Assembly: GCA_019359075.1 (NCBI GenBank)
Contig: JAHHIB010000068.1
Location: 1 to 48,386, forward strand
Length of the DNA: 48,386 nt
Reading direction: 5' to 3'
DNA from: Kalymmatonema hyalinum WJT4-NPBG1
Lineage (GTDB): Bacteria; Cyanobacteriota; Cyanobacteriia; Cyanobacteriales; Nostocaceae
Made by a program: the position numbers and the translations under genes. Below are positions 42,786-48,386 of the stretch, piece after piece (the stretch's first letter is position 1; every line of letters begins with the position of its first letter). The notes beneath the pieces were generated by a model. It did no database searches and had not been told where the DNA came from. It worked only from the letters and a program-made list of their open reading frames with translations.

Positions 42786-43048
42786 ATAAACGCGCCCCTG
42801 ACCTAACCCCCAATCCCCAGTCCCTTTTACCGCCCTCTTGAACTCTTGCTCCGACTGATGGCATTATTCCCATTATTGGCAGAGATTCAACGCTTAAAAT
42901 ATACCCGCCAAACGCTATGGTCTCGACGCCAGTACAAAAGCTGATGAGGAACGCTCATGGGTCTTTACCAACACAATTGGTTGTAACCATTTTGACGATT
43001 CCAAATAGTCTTTGTTTCGAGATAAGCTCTAAGTAGCGCTCAGACACG
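42786..43048. other. Boundary spacer before the GC-rich operon
   Basis: AT-rich spacer linking cyanobacterial-type DNA to the GC-rich ABC operon. A short frame near 42920-43008 reads LDASTKADEERSWVFTNTIG and stops; I do not recognise it. No IS end, tRNA or repeat was found at this edge. Confidence 0.35.
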
Positions 43049-43117
43049 ATGGATAGGAGATCTGATGGGGGTATGAAGAATCAAACCTGTTTTGGATGCT
43101 CAGGTGTCCGAGTCTAT

Positions 43118-44074
43118 ATGTCAAGGTTCCTGGTATTTAGCGCCTACGTTGCGATTACCGTCGCGGCTTTCTCGCTGTCCGGCTGCATGCGCGAGAAAAC
43201 GAAAAAGATCGTGGGATTTTCGCAGACGGAGAACATCGGCCCGTGGCGCGTCGCCGAAACGAATAGCATCAAGGACGAAGCCGCCAAGCGTAAGGAAATT
43301 TACGATTTCCTGATGACGGACGCCCAGGGGCAGACGTCGAAGCAGTTCGCCGACATCGAGGATCTGATCGCACGGCAAGTTGACGCCATATTCCTCGCGC
43401 CACGCGAGTATGAGGGCCTCACGCCCGCTCTCGAAGCGGCGAGAGCGGCAAAAATACCGGTGTTTCTCATTGACCGTGAAGCTGCGGGAAGACCGGGCGA
43501 GCACTTCGTCAGCTTTCTCGGGTCGGATTTCATCGCGCAAGGCCGCCGCGTTGGCAAATGGCTGGCCCAGGCGACCGACGGCAAGGCGTCAATCGTGGAG
43601 CTCACCGGAACGGCGGGCTCGTCGGTGGCAATCGATCGGGCTAAGGGGTTTCGCGACGCCATCGGCAGTTATCCCAACATGAAGATCATCGCCACGCAGA
43701 CGGCGGATTTTTCGCGGGCTGCGGCCCAGCGCGTAATGGAAAACATCATCCAGGCCAAGGGCTCCGACATCACCGCAGTGTATGCTCACAACGACGAAAT
43801 GGCATTGGGTGCCATCCAGGCTCTCAAGTCCTATGGCATGAAGCCCGGCAAGGATGTAATGGTCGGTTCAATCGATGGTCAGAAAGCCGCGCTCGAGGCG
43901 ATTATCCGCGGTGAGCTTGGCGTGAGTGTCGAGTCAAACCCGCGTTTTGGCCCACTTGTTTTCGCCACGATGGAGAAGTATTTTGCTGGCGAGAAAATTC
44001 CTCCTAGGATCATTCTCAAGGACAGACTCTTCGACGTGACCAACGCCAAGGATTTCGTGCATGAAGCATACTAG
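43118..44074 (+). CDS. ytfQ: Sugar-binding lipoprotein of a YtfQ-type ABC importer
   Basis: The solute receptor of a galactofuranose/ribose-class importer. The lipobox LSGC has C23 (counted from MSRFLVFSAY), so it is probably a lipid-anchored lipoprotein. KIVGFSQTENIGPWRVAETNSIKDEA and FLIDREAAG match the sugar-contact N-domain of E. coli YtfQ. ELTGTAGSSVAIDRAKGFRDAI, VYAHNDEMALGAIQALKSYGMKPGKDVMVGSIDGQ match the C-domain and hinge. Upstream in-frame ATGs at 43049 and 43073 are alternative starts; 43118 best fits a lipoprotein signal. First gene of the ytfQRT-yjfF unit. Base composition changes to about 60% GC at this gene. Confidence 0.88.
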   Translation: MSRFLVFSAYVAITVAAFSLSGCMREKTKKIVGFSQTENIGPWRVAETNSIKDEAAKRKEIYDFLMTDAQGQTSKQFADIEDLIARQVDAIFLAPREYEGLTPALEAARAAKIPVFLIDREAAGRPGEHFVSFLGSDFIAQGRRVGKWLAQATDGKASIVELTGTAGSSVAIDRAKGFRDAIGSYPNMKIIATQTADFSRAAAQRVMENIIQAKGSDITAVYAHNDEMALGAIQALKSYGMKPGKDVMVGSIDGQKAALEAIIRGELGVSVESNPRFGPLVFATMEKYFAGEKIPPRIILKDRLFDVTNAKDFVHEAY

Positions 44075-44075
44075 G

Positions 44076-44115
44076 TAGTTCCTATCCTAAAATAAAGAAA
44101 AGATAGCCAGGAACT
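44076..44115 (+). promoter_or_regulatory. Intercistronic hairpin between ytfQ and ytfR
   Basis: TAGTTCCTATC pairs with GATAGCCAGGAACTA (a bulge in the 3' arm). It starts right after the ytfQ stop. Such hairpins often protect receptor mRNA 3' ends and keep binding protein more abundant than the ATPase. The spacer 44075-44209 is AT-rich, unlike the GC-rich genes on both sides. Confidence 0.5.
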
Positions 44116-44209
44116 ATCCTGAGCCTCCAGGATGAACAAAAAAGATTACTATGGTGCAAAGTAAAGGATCTCCACTATAGGCAATCAGGACAAAAACTAG
44201 GTAAGGCCG

Positions 44210-45784
44210 ATGAACCAGGCGACTCGAACTGTCCTGCGCATGACGGACATAAAGAAAAGTTTTTCCGGCGTGCCGGCGCTGCGGGGCGTGGATTTCGAGC
44301 TAAAAGCGGGCGAAATCCATGCGCTGGTCGGTGAAAACGGCGCTGGCAAATCGACGCTCATCAAGATCATAACGGGAGCATATCGACGGGATTCGGGCGT
44401 CATAGAGTACGACCACAACCGCGTTGCATTCCAGAACCCGACCGAAGCGCAGGCGGTAGGCATCGTAGCCGTCTACCAGGAGATCCAGCTCGTGGGTTTC
44501 CGAACCGTTGCCGAGAATATTTTTCTTGGCAGGGAGCCGCATCGCCTCGGCATCATCGATAGACGGCGCATGAACACCGGGGCGGCTGAGATCCTGGAGC
44601 GCCTGGGGTTGCATATCGACCCGCGCTCGGTGGTTGGTTCTCTCAATATTGCCCATCGCCAGATGGTGGCGATCGCGCGCGCCATATCCTTTGGGGCGCG
44701 GGTGCTCATCCTCGATGAACCCACGAGCTCGCTTACGGAAACCGAGGTCTCTGTTCTTTTTGACGTCATGCGTCGACTCAAGTCGGAAGGGACGTCCATC
44801 GTTTATGTCAGCCACCGTTTTGAAGAACTCTACGCCGTGTGCGATCGCGTGACGGTCCTGCGTGATGGGCGCAACATCGTGACGCAGTCGCTGACCACGC
44901 TCAATCGCCTGGATCTCGTCTGTCATATGCTGGGTCGCAAGCCCTCGGAGGTGAGCAAAGGAGTCACGGCGTTCGCGGGACGACCGCAAAACGCGACAGA
45001 TCGGCCAGTGCTCCTGCAGGCGGAAGCTCTCAAATATCAGAACCGACTCGACGGCGTCTCAATTGAAGTGCGGCATGGCGAAATTGTCGGGCTTGCGGGT
45101 TTGCTCGGCTCAGGTCGCAGCGAAACGGCGCGCGCTCTGTTCGGGGCCGAACCAGTTGACGGTGGAACCGTAAAACTCGAAGGTAGCCTTCTCTCCCTGA
45201 GTGGTCCCCATGACGCCATCGACGCGGGGATGGCTTTCCTCTCAGAGGACCGCAAGGCGGACGGCATCATCCCTGAGCTTTCGGTGCGCGAAAACCTCAC
45301 GCTCGCCGCACTACCAGCCCTGACGCAATGGGGCATCGTTTCCAGGAAACGACAGGGCGAGCTCGTCGCCCGTTTCATGCAGCGTCTTGGCATCAAGGCG
45401 GCTAGCGCGGAGCAAAAGATCCACGAACTCTCGGGCGGGAATCAGCAGAAGGTCCTTCTCGCGCGATGGCTGTGCAAGAATACGAAACTTCTTCTTCTCG
45501 ACGAGCCGACTCGCGGTATCGACGTTGGTGCAAAGGGCGAGATCCAGCGGCTGATCGCCGAACTGGCGGAGCAAGGGCTGGGGGTTCTCATGATTTCATC
45601 AGAAGTGGAAGAGCTCGTTGAAGGCTCACAGCGTGTCGTCGTCCTGCGTGACGGGCGGTCAGTCGCAGAACTCAGTGGCGAGCAGAAGAACATAAAGGCA
45701 ATTCTGCATGCCATGGCGGAAGGCGCAGATCCTAGGGGAGCCGTCGGTGGGCAGTATGAAACAAAGCAAGACGCAAATGAATAG
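44210..45784 (+). CDS. ytfR: Two-domain sugar ABC ATPase, YtfR/RbsA type
   Basis: 524 residues with two fused nucleotide-binding domains. Domain 1: Walker A GENGAGKST (41-49), Walker B/His-loop region LILDEPTSSLTE, signature LNIAHRQMVAIARA. Domain 2: degenerate Walker A GLLGSGRSE, signature LSGGNQQKVLLARW, Walker B LLLLDEPTRGID. A second-domain degenerate Walker A is normal for this carbohydrate-type class 2 family. It powers the YtfT/YjfF permeases. Its TAG stop (45782-45784) overlaps the downstream ATG (45777), so translation is coupled. Confidence 0.95.
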   Translation: MNQATRTVLRMTDIKKSFSGVPALRGVDFELKAGEIHALVGENGAGKSTLIKIITGAYRRDSGVIEYDHNRVAFQNPTEAQAVGIVAVYQEIQLVGFRTVAENIFLGREPHRLGIIDRRRMNTGAAEILERLGLHIDPRSVVGSLNIAHRQMVAIARAISFGARVLILDEPTSSLTETEVSVLFDVMRRLKSEGTSIVYVSHRFEELYAVCDRVTVLRDGRNIVTQSLTTLNRLDLVCHMLGRKPSEVSKGVTAFAGRPQNATDRPVLLQAEALKYQNRLDGVSIEVRHGEIVGLAGLLGSGRSETARALFGAEPVDGGTVKLEGSLLSLSGPHDAIDAGMAFLSEDRKADGIIPELSVRENLTLAALPALTQWGIVSRKRQGELVARFMQRLGIKAASAEQKIHELSGGNQQKVLLARWLCKNTKLLLLDEPTRGIDVGAKGEIQRLIAELAEQGLGVLMISSEVEELVEGSQRVVVLRDGRSVAELSGEQKNIKAILHAMAEGADPRGAVGGQYETKQDANE

Positions 45785-46724
45785 CAAGAAGCGCGGTTCG
45801 GGTTGGGGAACTCTGTGGAACCCAAACTTTGGCGCACCTGCGGCGCTCCTCATTCTCTATGTAGCGAACGCCGTCTTTACTCCGCGTTTCGCTACAGTTA
45901 GCAACACCCTGAACATGTTGCTCCAGGTGTCTACGACGATGATCGTTGCCGTCGGGATGACGTTCGCCATTGCCTCACGTGGCATCGACCTCACGGTCGG
46001 CTCCACCATGGCATTGGTTTCAGTCATTGTGGCATTGCTTATCAATCACGGGATGGCGATCGCCATCTCGGTCGGCTTGGGGAGCGCCCTGTTGATTGGC
46101 CTTCTCAACGGCTTTCTCATCTCACGTCTGAAACTTGAGCCCCTGATCACCACCCTGGCCGCTCTGATCATGTGGCGTGGGGTCGCTCAGGTCGTCGGAG
46201 ACGGTCAGCTCGTTCCCTTTGCCCATCCCACGTTTGAAGCGCTCGGAAAGGGCTATCTCGGGTCCATCCCGATTCAGGTTGTGATTGCGGGAGTTGTCAT
46301 TGCGGGAGCTTTCTTCTGTATCCGCTCTACGCTTTTCGGGCGTCATATCGTTGCAGTCGGCGGCAACGAGGAGGCCGCACGGCTTGCGGGCATCCGTGCG
46401 GAGCGTGTGAAATACATCGTCTATATAATTACCGCCCTGCTTGCCGGGCTTGCCGGACTCGTCGAGACGGCGAGGCTCGCCATGGCTGATCCCAGCAAGG
46501 TCGGTGTCAACGCGGAATTCGACGCCATCGCGGCTGTTGTTGTTGGCGGCACGCCCTTCTCCGGTGGCCGCGCGAATGTGCTCGGAACTGTTGTCGGAGC
46601 CCTGATCATGCAGGTGATTTCCACGAGCTTCAATATGCTCCTCATTCCGTTCACCTGGTCATTGGTTTTGAAATCTGTAATAATTCTTTTCGCTGTTTTT
46701 CTGCAGCGTCCTAAGGAGGTCTAA
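45777..46724 (+). CDS. ytfT: Sugar ABC permease, YtfT type
   Basis: A 315-residue membrane protein with about eight to ten hydrophobic segments. The MIVAVGMTFAIASRGIDLTVGSTMALVSV block (the BPD_transp_2 'GIDLSVG' signature) and GNEEAARLAGIRAERVKYIVY cytosolic loop define the monosaccharide-permease family. GGTPFSGGRANVLGTVVGALIMQVI is the third conserved block. The start at 45777 overlaps the ytfR stop; an in-frame ATG at 45756 is possible. Coupled in the operon with ytfR and yjfF to form the heterodimeric channel. Confidence 0.93.
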   Translation: MNSKKRGSGWGTLWNPNFGAPAALLILYVANAVFTPRFATVSNTLNMLLQVSTTMIVAVGMTFAIASRGIDLTVGSTMALVSVIVALLINHGMAIAISVGLGSALLIGLLNGFLISRLKLEPLITTLAALIMWRGVAQVVGDGQLVPFAHPTFEALGKGYLGSIPIQVVIAGVVIAGAFFCIRSTLFGRHIVAVGGNEEAARLAGIRAERVKYIVYIITALLAGLAGLVETARLAMADPSKVGVNAEFDAIAAVVVGGTPFSGGRANVLGTVVGALIMQVISTSFNMLLIPFTWSLVLKSVIILFAVFLQRPKEV

Positions 46725-46730
46725 CGCGTC

Positions 46731-47717
46731 ATGACTGCCACAAGGTCTCTTGCGCTTGCGGGTATGCAGCTCTCGAGGCGTCTCGCGAGACTCCTCACCT
46801 CGCAGGGCGCGCTGCTGCTGCTGTTTAGTTTGGCTCTGTTCGCATCGTTTCGTTATGAAACCTTCCTGACGCCTGTTAACCTCATGAACATCATGCGACA
46901 GAACAGCATGCTCGCGATCGTGGCGCTGGGCATGACCGTCGTGATCCTGAGCGGGGGAATTGATCTCTCCGTGGGTGCCCTCGTTGCTCTAGGCGGCGTC
47001 GTCGCAGCAATGCTCGCTCCTCAGGGAAGCCTCATGGCAATCCTCGGCGGCATTGCAACCACCACCTTGTTCGGTGTGGTAAACGGTCTTTTCGTGTCCC
47101 GCGCGAGGCTCCAGCCGTTCGTTGTTACGTTATTCACCGCGAGCGCTGCGCGCGGGCTTGCCCTGAGCATCACCGAGGAGAAGTCGATTGCCGTATCATC
47201 GGCAGCCTCGGGACTTGTTTGGCTGGGCAGGGGTTTCATTGGTCCCGTCCCTGTCCCCGTGCTTATAGTTGCGCTCCTATATTTTGCAGCCTGGTTCATG
47301 CTGCATAGGAGCTTATTAGGGTTGCACATATTCGCTGTCGGCGACAACGAGGAGGCCTCCCGGCTGATGGGCGTGATCCCGAACCGGGTGAAGCTCGCGG
47401 CCTACACGATAAGCGGTCTGCTTTCAGGGCTTGCCGGTGTCGTTCTCGCGGGTCGTCTAGGGGCGGGTCAGCCAGTAGCCGCCTTTGGCTGGGAGACGGA
47501 TGCGATCGCCGCTGCTGTCATGGGAGGAACGTTTCTCGGAGGGGGGCAGGGGAGCGTGTTTCCGACGCTTGTCGGTGTCCTTCTGCTGGGAATGATATAC
47601 AACCTTCTGAATCTCGAGGGGACCATTACCCCGTGGTGGCAGCTCGTGCTCCGGGGCGGCTTCCTGCTTCTGGTCGTGATCTTCCAGCAGCGCATCGCGC
47701 AGAGGACCCAAGGTTAG
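46731..47717 (+). CDS. yjfF: Sugar ABC permease, YjfF type
   Basis: A 328-residue integral membrane permease, homologous to YtfT but distinct. AIVALGMTVVILSGGIDLSVGALVALGGV is the family signature, then GDNEEASRLMGVIPNRVKLAAYTISG as the cytosolic loop and GGTFLGGGQGSVFPTLVGVLLLGMI. AGGAGG lies in the last codons of ytfT, 11-12 bases before the ATG, so it depends on upstream ribosomes. It closes the ytfQRT-yjfF set; no transporter-adjacent sugar enzyme follows, so the substrate is inferred only from homology. Confidence 0.93.
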   Translation: MTATRSLALAGMQLSRRLARLLTSQGALLLLFSLALFASFRYETFLTPVNLMNIMRQNSMLAIVALGMTVVILSGGIDLSVGALVALGGVVAAMLAPQGSLMAILGGIATTTLFGVVNGLFVSRARLQPFVVTLFTASAARGLALSITEEKSIAVSSAASGLVWLGRGFIGPVPVPVLIVALLYFAAWFMLHRSLLGLHIFAVGDNEEASRLMGVIPNRVKLAAYTISGLLSGLAGVVLAGRLGAGQPVAAFGWETDAIAAAVMGGTFLGGGQGSVFPTLVGVLLLGMIYNLLNLEGTITPWWQLVLRGGFLLLVVIFQQRIAQRTQG

Positions 47718-47740
47718 GCAAGCTGACATGGAGGGTTGTG

Positions 47741-47800
47741 TTGCAAAAACTTGTGGAGGACATGAAAAGTCCATTGGTGGGTCAAGTTTTATGCAGCAAC
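47741..47800 (+). terminator. Imperfect hairpin downstream of the sugar-transporter operon
   Basis: TTGCAAAAACTTG (47741) pairs imperfectly with CAAGTTTTATGCAGCAA (47783-47799), with a small GGAC/GTCC hairpin inside. There is no strong T-run. The starting sequence recalls IS6-type ends, so it could instead be an IS scar. Confidence 0.35.
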
Positions 47801-47824
47801 TTTAAATAATGTGGTAATAAATTT

Positions 47825-47980
47825 TATAGCAACCGCCAGGTTGGTTAGGACGCTAAACTTAGGACATGCTCCATGGCTTCTGGCAGTGTTTCAAAATGCT
47901 CTAGTTGCTTGCGAATGCGGCTTTTTAGCCACGACCAGCATTTTTCAATCCGGTTCAAGTCTGGTGAATACGGTGGTAAG
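47825..47980 (-). mobile_element. IS630-family end fragment, copy 1 (truncated)
   Basis: Begins TATAGCAACCGCCAGG, which is the start of the next copy at 47981 as well. The two 156-bp copies differ at three positions. It covers the 3' part of the transposase, including the IEKCWSWLKSR region read on the minus strand. It breaks off at GGTAAG, where copy 2 continues TACGCAACT, the exact point at which a TA-targeting element could have entered. Confidence 0.8.
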
Positions 47981-48386
47981 TATAGCAACCGCCAGGTTGG
48001 TTAGGACGCTAAACTTAGGACATGCTCCATGGCTTCTGGCAGTGTTTCAAAATGCTCTAGTTGCTCGCGAATGCGGCTTTTTAGCCACGACCAGCATTTT
48101 TCAATCCGGTTCAAGTCTAGTGAATAGGGTGGTAAGTACGCAACTACGAGCCTGCAGCCCGAACTAGTTGCGAGGGGGCGTCCGCCTTTATGAAAGGTGG
48201 CATTGTCAATCACCAGTTTTTGCCCAGGTGTCAGGGTGGGAATCAAGCACGTTTCTAACCAAGTTTCAAATACCTCACGATTGCACGCTCCTTCAATCGT
48301 GAACGGTGCGGTTCAGCTGTTGCCCACAAAGTGCGGCAATCATGTTGACTCGACCTATTCTGCGACCGGACTTCAGGTCATGAAAG
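47981..48386 (-). pseudogene. IS630-family transposase, partial and frameshifted (copy 2)
   Basis: The minus strand reads PGQKLVIDNATFHKGG, YLPPYSLDLNRIEKCWSWLKSRIRE..: the second Asp (IDNATFH) and the Glu (NRIEKCW) of the DDE triad. The frame runs leftward to 48001. Going upstream, a shift near 48305 separates this from FHDLKSGRRIGRVNMIAALCGQQLN, also transposase sequence, and the gene continues beyond the window edge. Its element end is TATAGCAACC at 47981. IS630 elements insert at TA. Confidence 0.85.

Noticed and set aside
42920-43008. Short frame LDASTKADEERSWVFTNTIG before the GC-rich operon
   Set aside because: No start codon with family support and no recognised homologue; too short to call a gene remnant.
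44300-44989. 229-residue minus-strand frame within ytfR
   Set aside because: A by-product of high GC and strong codon bias; the plus strand encodes an unmistakable ABC ATPase.
43049-47717. The GC-rich operon as contamination from another bacterium's contig
   Set aside because: It joins continuous cyanobacterial-type sequence on the left and cyanobacterial-type IS630 DNA on the right, and it contains four HIP1 sites. An assembly chimera cannot be excluded without reads but is not the best reading.

Overview
The window looks like chromosome of a filamentous, Nostocales-type cyanobacterium. HIP1 octamers (GCGATCGC) occur throughout, intergenic DNA is packed with small palindromic repeats, and the housekeeping genes are of cyanobacterial type (acyl-ACP synthetase Aas, plastid-like PDH E2, YlqD, RecQ with an extra C-terminal HTH, glycolate/lactate oxidase-type enzyme). 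I cannot name the species from sequence alone.

Layout. 0.3-2.4 kb: topA. 2.4-8.2 kb: an accessory, conflict-type stretch with two decayed gene tails, a vapB/vapC pair whose toxin is frameshifted, a 1355-residue CHAT-nSTAND-WD40 protein with 14 almost identical repeats, a 325-bp mini-element, and a tRNA-Ala. 8.2-14 kb: an overlapping HAD hydrolase/methyltransferase pair, an RtcB RNA ligase interrupted by an intein at its catalytic cysteine, a GNAT acetyltransferase and a methyltransferase. 14-17.9 kb: a beta-helix surface-type protein, a DUF4347-like remnant and a MITE-rich spacer. 18-22.2 kb: transketolase-like enzyme, ammonium transporter and a hypothetical gene. 22.5-26 kb (minus strand): probable RNA-repair operon of rtcB, a 2H phosphoesterase, a COG0523/CobW GTPase and archease. 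26-35 kb: Old Yellow Enzyme-type reductase, a second methyltransferase paralogue, a DUF4351 pseudogene, PDH E2, a YlqD-family gene and aas. 35-37.4 kb: a complete IS66-type element with 14-bp inverted repeats and an 8-bp target duplication, sitting between two homologous small-protein genes. 37.5-42.8 kb: FMN-dependent 2-hydroxyacid oxidase, a frameshifted pentapeptide-repeat membrane protein, recQ and a DUF1499 gene. 43-47.7 kb: a GC-rich four-gene sugar ABC transporter operon in ytfQ-ytfR-ytfT-yjfF order. 47.8 kb to the end: IS630-type remnants, probably one copy inserted into another.

Three points stand out. First, archease is the known activator of RtcB, and here it lies in one gene run with rtcB, a cyclic-phosphodiesterase-like protein and a metallochaperone-type GTPase, while a second, intein-bearing RtcB lies 12 kb away. 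Second, the CHAT-nSTAND-WD40 protein has DNA-level repeat homogeneity with amino-acid variation confined to the predicted binding face, the signature of a rapidly diversifying receptor. Third, mobile DNA can be read almost historically: a MITE-filled site and its empty counterpart, an IS66 with intact target duplication, and an IS630 fragment apparently split by its own kin. At least four genes carry a frameshift or an internal stop, so either this region is decaying or the assembly contains indel errors; raw reads would decide.
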